A stretch of 64,000 bases of DNA from Labyrinthula sp. Ha. Lineage: Eukaryota > Sar > Bigyra > Labyrinthulida > Labyrinthulaceae. The stretch spans positions 434,001 to 498,000 of the forward strand of contig JAALGZ010000011.1 of NCBI GenBank assembly GCA_015227615.1, given 5' to 3'. The number at the start of each line of letters is the position of its first letter. The first letter of the stretch is position 1. Under the pieces are notes generated by a model. That model did not search any database. It saw only the letters and a program-made list of their open reading frames with translations, and was not told where the DNA came from. A program made the translations under genes and the position numbers. This document shows positions 43,001 to 55,102 of the stretch, one piece after another.

Positions 43001-44952
43001 ATCTTCGTGATGAATCAAACTTTGAAATCACATTTCCTTTAGAATTCAGTTTGTGTAATTAAATTATGTCCTTCAAAAGTGTTTTTGCACTGTTTCTTCC
43101 GCAGATAATATCCCAAGCTGCTATTTCTATCGGGAATAAACAATCTTTACTGAGGTGCAGTAATGTCTTTTATTTTTCTTTCTCTGATGTTGTTGTGAGC
43201 ATTCCTGGGTAAGATCACTGTTTTTATTTTTAAATTGAATAACTTACCGACACTTTACGTCGCTTCCAAAAGTGGGGTAGAGAAAATATGTTACATACTG
43301 CTCATTTTTGACAAAAGAAAACATGTCTAAATCTCATCGCTACACTCATAGCGATCTTGCTATTATTTGAATATAAAACTGTGCTGATTAGCCAGAGGTT
43401 TGAATGGGCAAAATTCTAATTAAGGTTCTTTTTATCTTTCCTGAATCTTGTTGGCATTGACTTTACTATTTGCCTACTTAAATACGGCCCAGTGGCCCAT
43501 GATAAGCACTCTCTTGTCATTTTCCTGAGAAATGATAGTTTATGGCTTCATGCTTCATCAAATATCGTAACCCCTACATTGTCTACTTGTTTCTCATTTT
43601 ATGTAATTTGTTCTTGACCTTGCAGTTTTCTCTACCTATTCTAGTGTAAGCCATCAGCAAAAAACAGTTTGTAAGGATCTGTCCAGGAGATAAAGAAAAT
43701 TGATAAACTGATAAACAGTGCGTCTTCATTTGACAAGTTGACTCAAACTACCTGGGTTGTCATTTTAATACTGTGTTGTTTTGGATTAAGCTCTCTTGCC
43801 TGTTGTCTGCTAATGTATTGTTAGATAATATAGCTTTTAATAAATGCTTCTTAAGTTTTATAAAGCTTGTTTAAGGTTTTAAATTCATTGTCATGAATTT
43901 TCAAAGTGTTTTTTTGCGTGCTTTGTATTTAATCAGTACTGATGTGCTATATGCAAGAAACTCCAGATAAGTTGGACCTTAAAATTCTGTAGATTGTTTT
44001 GGTTTTCATGTTATTGTTTAACACAAGAGGCTCAAAGTAAAAACAACGAATCAACCCTAACCTTAGTTTTTATTGCCATTAACTGATACAAACGAAAATA
44101 TTCTATAGTACAATGACTATTTAAGTGTTTGGTTATGAATCCTTTCACGAGGTAGGTCAAGAAACACATAATACAAACAACCAATGAGCTTAGGTAGAGA
44201 TGTTTGGTCTAACTAGAAAAAAAAACAATATTAAAAATATGTTCATAAGGCTCGGTATAAAGCCTCATGTAAAGTAAGAACATTTTCTTCGAGGGGTCGC
44301 ACCTATTTCCAAAATTTGACCCCTCCCTCCAGCTAAATCAAAATACTTATCAAAGAATTAAAATGAGCTCAAAAAATGTCCGAAGTGTGAGAACTTAGAA
44401 GGAAACTGCGGTAAATCTCTGAGCAAAGGAGAAACTTGGTTTAGATTCCTAAATCGACCACCAAAAAAGTCTCATTTCTCTATTTTAGACCGAACCCATA
44501 TCACACTTACTAATTACAGTAAGCATTTCTTATCGTGGTAAACGTTAACTTACAGTACAAAAGTACCTAAACTTAAAGAAATTATATATATATTATGCAA
44601 TGTTAATAAAATATTAACGTTAATTATTGTAATAAATGCTACGATAAGAAATTGTCACTAGAATTCCTCTCCCGGTTTTCATTTCATATCGCATTCTAAC
44701 TATTCGCTTTAAAACTATAACTGTATAATAATTTGGATTTAGTCTTTGTTCTAAATAGGCCTTCAGTCCAAACTTCTCCTCATATTTTATAATGTCCTAG
44801 ATTTATTTAGAAGGTTTTCGTTTTGTATATTTTAGAGCAAAAGTCTATATCAGACAGACTGTCTTGTTCTCAGTCGACGTTTAAAAGACTCTTCAAGACA
44901 CTTCTTCACACAGATAGCAAACAAAAAACATAAAAAAATAAATATATATAGA
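40035..44952. other. Gene-free stretch, 4.9 kb
   Basis: No gene or RNA could be supported. Frames at 41957-42208 and 42390-42581 have no domain pattern. An 87-bp in-frame extension of the SPX gene (39948-40034) ends at its left edge. Confidence 0.6.
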
Positions 44953-45330
44953 ATGTTTTCTCAAGAACAGACTAGAAGAGATACTAGAAGTTGGTCTGAC
45001 CTAGAAAAAATACTTCTTGTTGGAAACGTGTATGATCAATTATATAGAAGTCCTCATCTTAACACAGCTGCTTGGGAAAATATTTTAATTGGCTTTCATA
45101 GTGACTGTAGAGAATTTGGAGAGCTAAATGGACTCAATAGGCCTGTTTCTGCTATTAGAAGATATTTCAAAACTCTAAGAACAGTGGGTAACTATAATTT
45201 TGAAGCAATGTACTATCAGTGGGTTGACTTAAAAAAGACTTTTGTAGAGGAAAAACCTATAGAAGAGTATGATGTTGATATACCTGTTGGCACTTATAGT
45301 GACGAATATTACAGTGATTTATTCAGGTAG
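44953..45330 (+). CDS. Small Trp-rich Myb/SANT-MADF-like family protein (member 3)
   Basis: This 125-aa protein opens with a short polar segment and has the family domain at about residues 12-95: SWSDLEKILLVGNVYDQLY, SPHLNTAAWENILIGFHSDC, GLNRPVSAIRRYFKTLR, and NFEAMYYQWVDLKKTF. An acidic tail (EEKPIEEYDVDIP) follows. Over the domain it is about two-thirds identical to the member at 54607, counted by eye, and both lack the K-G-x-MF block of the others. It lies tail to tail with member 4. The start is preceded by a purine- and A-rich leader with an ATATATATA run at 44941-44949. Confidence 0.75.
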   Translation: MFSQEQTRRDTRSWSDLEKILLVGNVYDQLYRSPHLNTAAWENILIGFHSDCREFGELNGLNRPVSAIRRYFKTLRTVGNYNFEAMYYQWVDLKKTFVEEKPIEEYDVDIPVGTYSDEYYSDLFR

Positions 45331-45739
45331 TATCAGTATTTAGGTGACTGTATAAATATATAATCTTTTTGTGTTGTCTAGTTTCAAAAACATAAATATA
45401 AGTTTGAGTTGAGTTGAAAATAACTTATGATCTTAATCTACAGTAATAATTACAAAGTTGATACTAAATATAAGAAAGTTCATATTAGAGTGAAAAAGCT
45501 TTATACAAAAATATTTAAAGTAATAGCAATTTGCTATTGTATCTATTATAAGCTATAAGCTCTCTTTTTATAGAAATAGTATTTCGGAACACTAAAGTAG
45601 CTCCTAATCCCAATATACAAAACAAAATCTATAGTATTATTTCATTTCTCATACTCGCTAATACCAGAACCCTAGAGATAAGAATCAAAAACTGGTTCTA
45701 AGTAACTCTTTAGCACAAACACCCAGCTATCTCAATTTA
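45331..45739. other. Spacer between convergent family genes
   Basis: A+T-rich 409-bp spacer between two tail-to-tail family genes. No ORF or motif was seen. It presumably holds both 3' ends. Confidence 0.5.
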
Positions 45740-46018
45740 CTACTCGTGTTTGAGCCCCATATCTTTCCACAGTGCGTGCATCGACCTGAACATATTTCCT
45801 TTACTACCCACATTCGTTTCTATCATACTATCAAAATGATTTCTCAGTTCTCCCTCTCTCCTATCCAATCCCTCATAGACTCCAAGAGATAAGCAATCCT
45901 TATGAAAACCTTGGTGGATTAACTTCCAAGTTTCAGAGTTGAGAGATGGGTTCAAATACATCTGGTTATACAAGTTTCCTACGAGTATAGCACTCTCTAA
46001 AGGGCAAAAGTCTTCCAT
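45740..46018 (-). CDS. Small Trp-rich Myb/SANT-MADF-like family protein (member 4)
   Basis: At 92 aa this is the shortest family member; it is essentially the bare domain. It has PLESAILVGNLYNQMYLNPS, LNSETWKLIHQGFHKDC, DRREGELRNHFDSM and GSKGNMFRSMHALWKDMG. The first tryptophan is absent (MEDFCPLES). It is about 45% identical by eye to the member at 55103, with which it shares position opposite a member of the other subtype. It is tail to tail with member 3. Confidence 0.72.
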   Translation of the reverse strand: MEDFCPLESAILVGNLYNQMYLNPSLNSETWKLIHQGFHKDCLSLGVYEGLDRREGELRNHFDSMIETNVGSKGNMFRSMHALWKDMGLKHE

Positions 46019-46818
46019 ATCTCCTTTTTGCCAAATCTTATCTTCAAACTATGACTTTGGTTTAGTTCTAATATGAATACCCTGATTATCTTCTCAATAT
46101 GTATAGAGTTGACTTTGATATCTCCGGTGGTTTCGCCCAGTTCTAACATTTACAGCAGAAATATCACCAGAATTTTTTAGTAATATGCTATTATTGCGAG
46201 ATTATTCATATATGACTTGCAATCATGCTGATTCTCCTCAGTTATGTTGTTATCTTTGAACTGTTTTTCGCTGAATCTATTACTCCTTGTAGTTTAGCCC
46301 ACTAGCTATCTCAACGGACTTCTACAACAAGAAGATACAGGATCGAACAGTACCGAAAAATTGTTCAATATCTCGACTTGTATTGAGTATCGAACAAGAA
46401 TATAAAGTGCAAAAAAAATCATAAGATCTGAAACGAAGACATTGTATAAACAACTCTAAGCCTGGAAGAATTTCACAAAATTAATATTTCAGTGAAATAA
46501 TTTTTTAAGCACAAGAATAACACAAAACAGCATAGAAGAAGGAAGAACCTGAGGCTCCTTCGTATCCTTTTTGTTTCTAAAAAAAGTTAAAATTTGCCAG
46601 TTTATAGGAGGCTATCATCTTAACCTCTAGTGTGTCACCAATAATAATAACGACAACTCATTTTACTTTTATAAAAGAGTCAAAGAAAACAGGCTGAAAT
46701 ATGCTCAGTGTTGTAATATAAACAAATAGTTTTTTTTAAATTTTACTTATTCTAGTCTGATACAAGAGACTTACCAAACTTAATACATTTTATATTCTGA
46801 CAGTGCAAAGCGTTAACT
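46019..46818. other. Spacer, 800 bp
   Basis: No coding signal. It separates the 5' end of member 4 from the 3' end of member 5, both on the minus strand. Confidence 0.5.
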
Positions 46819-47295
46819 TTACCTTTTGTAAGACTCCTTATAGCTTCTCCATTCATCGTAAAATGACCTGAACAATTCTCCTCTTAGTCCCTTATTTTTC
46901 GCTTTAAGATCCTTAAAATGTCGTTCAATAGCACTCTGTGTTCTTCCTAAACCTGTTCGAACTCCAAATATTTTGCAATCTTTTTTGAACGAGTGAAATA
47001 TTGTTTTCCATAGGTCTCTTGTTAAGTTAGGTGTAACAAACATGCAAAAATACACGTTTCCAACTAACATAACTTGTTCTTTATGTGTCCAGGAGTTTGC
47101 TTTTATTAAGTCACTCTCCCTTTCTATTTGTATATAAGAAACTTTCTTTTCTACATCGTCCTTAAGTAATTCAGCAAGACCGAAGTATGAACACTGTCGC
47201 TGCAAAAGACCCTCATTGAAATCAAGTTGGCTGCATTCAAAAGCTACTGTGTTAAACCCCACTTCTTCTGTTTGTTTTGTTTCTATTGTATTCAT
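46819..47295 (-). CDS. Small Trp-rich Myb/SANT-MADF-like family protein (member 5)
   Basis: At 158 aa this is the longest member. About 65 residues of acidic, Gln/Glu-rich leader (including a LLKDDVEKK stretch) precede the domain. The domain has NSWTHKEQVMLVGNVYFCMF, DLWKTIFHSFKKDC, GLGRTQSAIERHFKDLKAKN, and GELFRSFYDEWRSYKE. All three conserved tryptophans are present. A six-unit TTA microsatellite at 47301-47318 lies 5 bp upstream of the start codon and may affect initiation or expression. Confidence 0.75.
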   Translation of the reverse strand: MNTIETKQTEEVGFNTVAFECSQLDFNEGLLQRQCSYFGLAELLKDDVEKKVSYIQIERESDLIKANSWTHKEQVMLVGNVYFCMFVTPNLTRDLWKTIFHSFKKDCKIFGVRTGLGRTQSAIERHFKDLKAKNKGLRGELFRSFYDEWRSYKESYKR

Positions 47296-47300
47296 ATTCT

Positions 47301-47318
47301 TTATTATTATTATTATTA
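47301..47318. repeat. (TTA)6 microsatellite
   Basis: Six TTA units directly upstream of the member 5 start codon. Confidence 0.85.
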
Positions 47319-50300
47319 AGTTTTGCTTTTTCTCTAATATTCATCCTTTCTGGAACTTTTAATATCTGGAACATTTTTACCATTTCACCTGAATGATGAA
47401 ACTATATCATTCTTATAAGATATCACTACAAGAATTCAACCGCTACTTGGATCACGTAAACTGTACCAGACAAAATCTCCCTACAATTTAGGCGGCTTAT
47501 TTAAAACACATGTTTATTGTTCCCAGGAGTCAGTTCAGAAGTTTATCATTGAGTATTGTGTTCTTCGTAATAGTATGATTTTTATTGATCCGTTTAGTCG
47601 AAAAAGAAAGAAAAATGTTGGTCTTTTGGAACTAAGACATGTTTATTGCGAAGGGTAAAGTGACCCTATTTGTATTATTTGCGAGGGTTTTTTTGCCAGA
47701 AATACAAAAATACTTTGATGCAATTTATGAGAACTTTTTAAGAGATTCTTATATGCATACAGGAACCACAGCTGACTTGGATAAAACTTAATTATACGCT
47801 TGAAGACTTCAAATAGGACGACTCCTATTTCTGATTAGTATATGAGTTTGTGACCTACGTGCTTCTCCAGTAATCAGCTGTTCAAGGTTAAGAACTAGAG
47901 GACATAGGTTTTGACGATGGGGATCATAATTAAATGCTTCGGTTTTTATACTAAAATTTTCAGAAGATTATAGGAAAAAAAACAAAACGTAGTGATGTTC
48001 ATAATTTTCTGGTGTTTTGGTTAGCATCCCGTAGAATCAAGGAATCGACACCGACACAAACCTTCGTGGTAGTGCTGCAATTTCCTCAAGCTTTCGAGCT
48101 TTTTCACTAAGTTGTTAAAACACACCTTGTCTCAAGTTCCTGTAGACACTCTCACCTATACACATGTTTTAGCTAGATATAACTGTTACCTTTATGAAGG
48201 CAATATGCACACAAGCAATAAACTTTAAATTAATCCCGATATTGAAAGAAACTTAAACTTTTGATATATGCTTAACCTCCAGCTACACTGCCTTAGTACC
48301 CAGACGTTTACCAAAAAGAAAATGACCCTGCCTAATCTTTTGAGATAACATTCGTGTTCAAAAAGTCTAAATTTTTATAAGTGCGCTTTCTCGGTTATAT
48401 TTTCTGAATTCACTATGTTTCATTCTTAAAGTTAAAAATCCCTACGATGCCTTTACAAGCACAGTCATCCCGTTTATAATGATGAATAACCTAGCGCTAG
48501 CCAATGACATGTAAGCCATGACCTAAACTTGTACATACTCAACTTTTCAGAGTTGATATCGAAACATTCCTTACGGCTATGAGGTATCCTACCTTTTTAG
48601 CTCCATGTAGCTAATCTAAAGTTTTCATGCAACCAGATAGCAAAAAACAACTTAAGCAGAATCTTTGAAAGATTGTAAGGACATGCATTGCTAGTCCAGC
48701 CACGGACAAACGGCTAATCCTAGGTCATGCATGAAAGTAAACCAAGTCATAATCCCTCACTTATTCTTGCTACAAAAAAATGATGTAGAGAGCAGTTCAT
48801 GTCTGTAATAAATGGAAAAAGAGCCCGCAAGAAGATTTTATGTTTTATGGAAGTTTTGCTGGAAAACCAAGGAATTAATCATGTGAATGAAAAATAAATA
48901 GTAGAGATTCCTAGAGGTGAACAAAAACTCTACCTACACACTGTAAAAGTTTAATCCACACAATACATTCTGCATAGACAGATTTGTCTCACGGCCATAC
49001 AACGTAACAAGACCTTCGGATTGCTTGCAAATTTATATCCTGTACAGGATTAATTGGTTAAACATTGCTGAGGACATCATCGAGTTCAGGTTCGTAGCAG
49101 AGAAACACCATTTCTAGTACCTCTTGGAAAACGCATACACAATAAACTGTAGAAAAAATCTAAAGTACTAGTAAATATTGATTAACTAAGACGGATTGCC
49201 TCTACATGCGGGGCGATTCTTGTACTCTGCAGAAACTAGTCTTGACTAGTGATAAACCCTTAATTGGAGCAATGGTAAATATGATAAGACAAAGTAAGAT
49301 CCACACAGAAGAGCCTACATAAAAAGAAAGTGTCGCTTTTGATAACTTTTGCTTGAAGTTTTACTATACTACTACCTAGACGTAGAAAAAGTTTGTTGGA
49401 TTGTGGTAGAAATAAGTACCAGCCACATATAGATATCTTTTTCTACCGTGTAGAGATGAAGATGAGTTAAGATGATTGCCTAATCAAATAGTTGTTTGTA
49501 CATAGAATAACTATCCACTTTCATGCATTCTCCCATTCAAACAGGGAACACTTTTGTCAACAGATGTACCGCTCAATTGATAACTACAACTACATGGGTT
49601 TCATTTTCAGAAAGATATTGCCTTTATGAATCCCGACGTTGAGCTACAAATTCTCTGAAAATTCTTTAAACACTTTCAGTGTCACGTTATAACAGTGACT
49701 TCTCTTCACAAGAAATTTATATGAACAGAACAAACATATATTCCGTTACATCGGATGCTTTTTTATTGAAACAGAATACAATGTTTTCACAGTAAGAAGA
49801 ACTGGATGATTCTCAATCTCAATCCCACTCAAACTTATTAGAAACAATACGAAGAAAATGTCTTTTAATAATAGAATGTAGAGGAAATTCAGAAACTTAA
49901 CAAAAACTCCTTAGTTGTTGATCACAATTATCCTGTTAGGAATAAGAAGCGAGAAAGAGATATAAGCCGGCCCAACTGCTATAATTATGGTTTTGACTGT
50001 ACTTTCATGTTATTGAAATTAGCATAACAGATTAAGAACTATTTTAAATCATATATCAGTTGGTCAAAATCAAAGAACCATTATTATTTCCTCCTTGAGC
50101 CTCATGCTTGTGCCGACTTTGTCAACAATGATAAAGCTTCTAAGTCCTAGTTCAAGAGAAAGAGGATAAGGGTAAGAAGTCCTACCCTAAAATATCCCCA
50201 GATACAATGAGAAAGAGATTAATGTTCAAAAGAAGCCTCATCAGAGTCAAGTTATATTGCTGTTATAGTTGATATCGCGCTCAATAAAAAAAGCAAGTCA

Positions 50301-53300
50301 AGAAAATGGATGGGCTACACACCGAAATGGCAGTTTTTATGATGTCTGAATGCATAGATCTTGGTTGATTCTAGAATGGTGCAAGTATAGTTAAAGAATT
50401 TCAGTTTATAGAAGAAGAATAGTTTGGAAATAATCTGGGCACTGAAAAAAGACCTATTAATCTGTTGGCCGCACTATTCTACTACGAATGAATATTTGGA
50501 GATGTATTAGGTGGGAGTAAAAATAACAATTTCAATATTTTTAGGTAGTGTATGACTTGACTCCATCAATAAACCAGTTCTAAAAACCTCTTCCAAAGAA
50601 TCGGCACTAAAAATTGAAAAGGTCGATGTTCGGAAAATAAATTACTGGTAAGGTCCAACAGCTTCTAGATTCTTGTATCGAGTACCAATAACAGGATGGT
50701 AGAGGATGAATGTGGCGAATCTGGGTAACTGAATCCAGTGTGATACAAAAAAATGCCTCTAATCTAGAAAGGAATATGTTGTGTTTCTTGACTTTAGAAA
50801 AGCGCGGGCTTTACTTGATTCGTATATCTATTTGAAGCACTATGGAAAAAATATTTCATTTTAACATTCTCGCCAAGTCTTAATTTTTGGTACTCTGAGA
50901 CAAACAAAAAGATATCTTATTTATAAACTGAAGAGTTTTAAACTCAAAAGACTTTTCATATATGATGAGATAGATCACGGTACCGCTTTCCATCCTCTCT
51001 TTTACTAACTTGAACCAGAACTTTGGTATACTTTAACCTTTAGGGAAAGTGTAAGAAATCTAGGTGAGATTTTAATAGTTTAAATTGAAAGAACATTAGC
51101 TGACTGATGATAAACATTGTAGCCTCATGACTCATATGAAGGTGCAAATCTGCGAACTATGGAGATATTCCATCGAATCATGTTTTCGATTCTTAAGTTT
51201 AAGGCTCAGTTTCAAAATGGTAGAATATTATTCAATATTACTTTGCAACAAACACTCATATATATGAGATATGTTGAGGTGATATTAGGCCTCAGAAGAT
51301 TATCACCTGAAAAATTTTTTCAATCAGCAAATGAAATTTACAGAATAACATGTATAAAACCAAGAAAAACTAGAGTAAAGAAGAAACAAGAATGTAAGAA
51401 AGCATCCTAGCCATCTAAGACCACTTGAGCAGAGACATTAAGTTATCATCATTAGACGAAAGAGATATTCTGAAAATCCGTCGTAAACAATTAGCTTTCA
51501 GAAAACCAAAACTAATAGGCCGATGTGTATCTTGAATACCTAATATATAGCTTTATATACATTCCCATAACTTAAATGAACATCGAATCACGCTTCTCCA
51601 CAAGAATTTTTTTGGAATGTACTACTATGAGCTAAAAAAATATTTATTGTTAAATTCTGTATGAAATTCGTTTACAAATTAGGAATAAATAGTCAAAATT
51701 AGTTTATTCAACGTACTTTAGACCACACAAGAGTTAAGATATATTTAGCATCTAGTTTTTTCTCAGTAAGCTTGAATTATTTTTCGCTTTTTAAATAGGA
51801 TATATGATTCTGGTAACTTGGTAGAACAGAAAAGCAGCAGGTTTTGTACCTTTAAGCTTAGAACGGAACTAAATAAATTGATATTTGTTCTCCCTTATTC
51901 TGAAATCTAGATTTCTCCAGATTATACTTCAAATGAGTGAAGATTCAATCAAGAAATAGCTGTTTTCTAATCAGACAAACAGTCCATTTGTATTCTTATA
52001 TATAAGTTATCATGGACGGTGTAAATATAATATATCAATAGCTACAAAACAACAACGATTAAAACGTATATTCTCTTTCAAAGCAAGGGAATTCAATTTG
52101 TTTATACATATAGTGTCAGTGAAAATGCTAAGTTGGAACCAACTCTATGTAGCATGCAGTTAATTTATGTTGTGTTAAGTGTTAGCTTCGATTTGTTATT
52201 AATATTAATAGCTTTATTTAAATAAAGACTTTGAAGAAGACTGTTTTCATGCCTTCATTAGAGAGTCCATCACTACACAATCTATTCAGTTGTTAATTAA
52301 ATTATAGAATTTTCTGCTTCATACCCAGGTACTATAGCAGTATTTTGAGACATTATGTCACACACACATAGAGAGAAAGGCATCCGAATCCACTGCAATT
52401 GAAAAATGAATATATCCCATGCTTGAATTTATATATTAGTTTCACCGTCACGTTCTGATAATCAAGTAGCTAGGTATTTGAGATGTGCTATATGGCCTCC
52501 TCTAAGGGCATGGAATATAACTTATAGAGGTAAACGGTAGATAAATTAATTAAGTTAAGAAGTGACTTGAGCATACGAGATATGGTTAGCACTACTCCAA
52601 GTGAAATTACATTTATCCTAGGAAGCTGTTCACATTGCCTTCTTGAAAAAAATTTGTAGAAAAGACAATATTCAGTTTCTTAGTTATCACCCTGAGATAT
52701 ACAGCAACATATATGTTTCTCCATAAGAAAAAACTATATTTGTACCAGAAAATACCTTGCAATAAGAAGTTTTAATGTTTCATTGCATATTCCCTGAATA
52801 AACTGTATTTTTTCAAAAGAATAGCTCAAAGATCTTAAATAGCGACTCAATGGTAGTAAATTTCACATGTATACCTTAAGTTCTTCATAGAATCCAAAAA
52901 TAACTTCTGCGAGATGGCCAAGAAACCCATGTTTTAAGGCCCACTGTATTGATAGAAAGTGCCTTTTAATACAGTTAAAACTCTGATGATAGTATTTCTT
53001 CCCTTTATAGAAAGAGAAGCTATGACGTTATCTAAGTCCAAATTGTTTAAGTCTTAGGAAACACACCTTTGGAAAATTTGATGTTGTCATACAACCTAAC
53101 GCTTCAAGGAAAGCTATGCTCAGTGATTTGGACAATACCACATGTTTGACTAAATAGGTGAAGGTACGTGTGCCCTTTCCCCAGAGTGCTAATAAAACAA
53201 CTTGATTGAAGTTTTGGTTAAGAGCAAGGTTAAGTAGACAAGGAAGTAATACTTTTTGTCAACTGCTGCTTAGTAGATAAAAGCTAAGTTGCTTTCAGTA

Positions 53301-53764
53301 AGATAAAACTGCCCATGGACCAAACAAACTCAAACGCTAACAATCCTGAAACCGTTTGCTCTATATTTCCTCAAAAGCGTTATTATCATAACATATTGCC
53401 GTAGACTGGGTAGCTATCTTCTATAAGTTCTTTTAGTTTCTTTTTAATAACTTGGACATAAGTCTTTGATCCGGCAGGCATATGCAGTTTAACATATCAG
53501 CATAAAACGCAAACTTCTTTCACTTTTTTTATAGAGTTGCGGTTTTATTTCTCCAAAGTATGCTTTTGGTTTAGCTTATATATAAATATGCTTATTAATT
53601 AAGTTCTGAGCGGAATTAGTTTCTTACCTAAAAGAAACTCTCATTAAGTAGTGTAAATGTTAATGTTCTTGTTGGAAACCGTATGGAATGCTTATATTAA
53701 TACCCAAAACATGCAGGGCTGACTTAACTGCTAAACCAACTAGTAATAATTTCCTCATCAAGTA

Positions 53765-54013
53765 TCAAATATATACAGGGTGCTCGAGTTGCCTCTCGTA
53801 CAACTCCAACAGTTGCAACAACCTTACGGGTCTACCTGAATCAACTTCAAGAGTCTTAAACTTATGCCCGAGCTTTTCTCTGTACCTAAAATACCTTTTC
53901 TTATCACCAAATAGTATTCTACTCACTACTAGCTCAGATTCGACTAGTTGCAAATCCAAATTGCCGTACAACTGCAAGTAGGTGTGTTTAACATAACAAC
54001 GAAACGATCTCAA
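53765..54013 (-). CDS. Uncertain small ORF, 82 aa, raised G+C
   Basis: An 82-codon frame with a charged, protein-like composition (DKKRYFRYREKLGHKFKTLE, then VRLLQLLELYERQLEHP). The DNA here is richer in G+C than the surrounding desert. I do not recognise it; it may be a small gene, a remnant of one, or chance. A 97-codon frame overlaps it on the other strand and looks less protein-like. Confidence 0.25.
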   Translation of the reverse strand: MRSFRCYVKHTYLQLYGNLDLQLVESELVVSRILFGDKKRYFRYREKLGHKFKTLEVDSGRPVRLLQLLELYERQLEHPVYI

Positions 54014-54606
54014 GAAGGATTTCTACAAAATATGTCTCACGTTAAACTTGTTTATTTATGAGTTTTTCTAAAGATATGTTTTTAAACAAAAAAGCGCTTA
54101 TGTCAAAATGGGACGTTCCTCCCAGCACCTAGTGCAAGTTCCAACTTTTAGCTAACAACTAGGATTCTGAAACTACTTTCTATAAACTGTATTTTATTTC
54201 ACTGTATACCATATAAACCAAAAGGGTCGCATAGTTGATACACAAGAATTAGCACTTCGGTGAAAGAAAATAGTGCAAGAATATCTGCTTAAAAGTCTCA
54301 AGGGGTCAAATAGTGCAAAAATCACTCAGGAATAACTAGGTTACTTTATTTTTCAGTCGGATATTGCTTCTTCATTTGTGTATGCGCGTTCAAAAGTTTT
54401 TATTGTAAGAGGTCTCTATTGAACAGAGCAAAGAACGAAAGAGTCATTTGTATTTTGTTTTGTGCAGACAGAAAAAACTTCATATCAGAGTCTTAAACAA
54501 AGATTTAACCAAACATTTATCTTCCTGAGAAATAAAAATTTATTTCGTAGTTAGTTTATTAAAACTTTATTTAACCAACTCCCTATTTCTTTAGATACTT
54601 TTTCCA

Positions 54607-54930
54607 ATGGATGTACTTGGCTTTGACCTACCTACCACCGACCCTCGATTATGGACTGAAGTGGAAAAAATACTTCTTGTAGGAAACGTATATAATCAAC
54701 TCTATTTAAACCCTCATCTCAACTCAGATGCTTGGGAAAACATCTTAATTGGGTTTCATAATGACTGTAGAGTATCAGGACAAACTGGAGGTCTACAACG
54801 TACATCCTCAGCTATAAGACGGTATTTTAAGTCTCTTAGAACACAAGGGACTTCAAACTTTGAACAAATGTATAATGATTGGACAGAGTTTAAAGTTAAT
54901 TTGTATGATGATCACGATAAAACTTTTTAG
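54607..54930 (+). CDS. Small Trp-rich Myb/SANT-MADF-like family protein (member 6)
   Basis: This 107-aa protein is the closest relative of member 3: LWTEVEKILLVGNVYNQLY, NPHLNSDAWENILIGFHNDC, GLQRTSSAIRRYFKSLR and NFEQMYNDWTEFK. Identity over the shared 80 residues is about 66% by eye. It lacks most of the acidic tail of member 3. Its tail-to-tail neighbour is member 7, 172 bp away, repeating the layout of members 3 and 4. Confidence 0.75.
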   Translation: MDVLGFDLPTTDPRLWTEVEKILLVGNVYNQLYLNPHLNSDAWENILIGFHNDCRVSGQTGGLQRTSSAIRRYFKSLRTQGTSNFEQMYNDWTEFKVNLYDDHDKTF

Positions 54931-55102
54931 ATATGAACAGTATTTTATGTAAGTTGTAACTGCATATTTGAAGTTAAGATTATAAATTTGTATAAAATGA
55001 GAACCTAACATCTTGCTACAACTACGAGAACAACAACAAGAAAGTGAAAAGACTATTCAACTTCAGACTTTGAAATAACTACCAACATATAGATTTTGCG
55101 CC

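Larger units (their letters stand above)
47296..54606. other. Gene-free stretch, 7.3 kb
   Basis: Apart from the weak minus-strand ORF at 53765-54013, nothing coding is visible. A (TTA)6 microsatellite lies at 47301-47318. The frame at 51159-51410 ends in a Lys-rich stretch but has no domain pattern. Confidence 0.55.

Noticed and set aside
51159-51410. 83-codon ORF with Lys-rich end and a faint SPEKFF likeness to the small family
   Set aside because: The conserved tryptophans and LVGNVY block are missing, and length is within chance for this composition.
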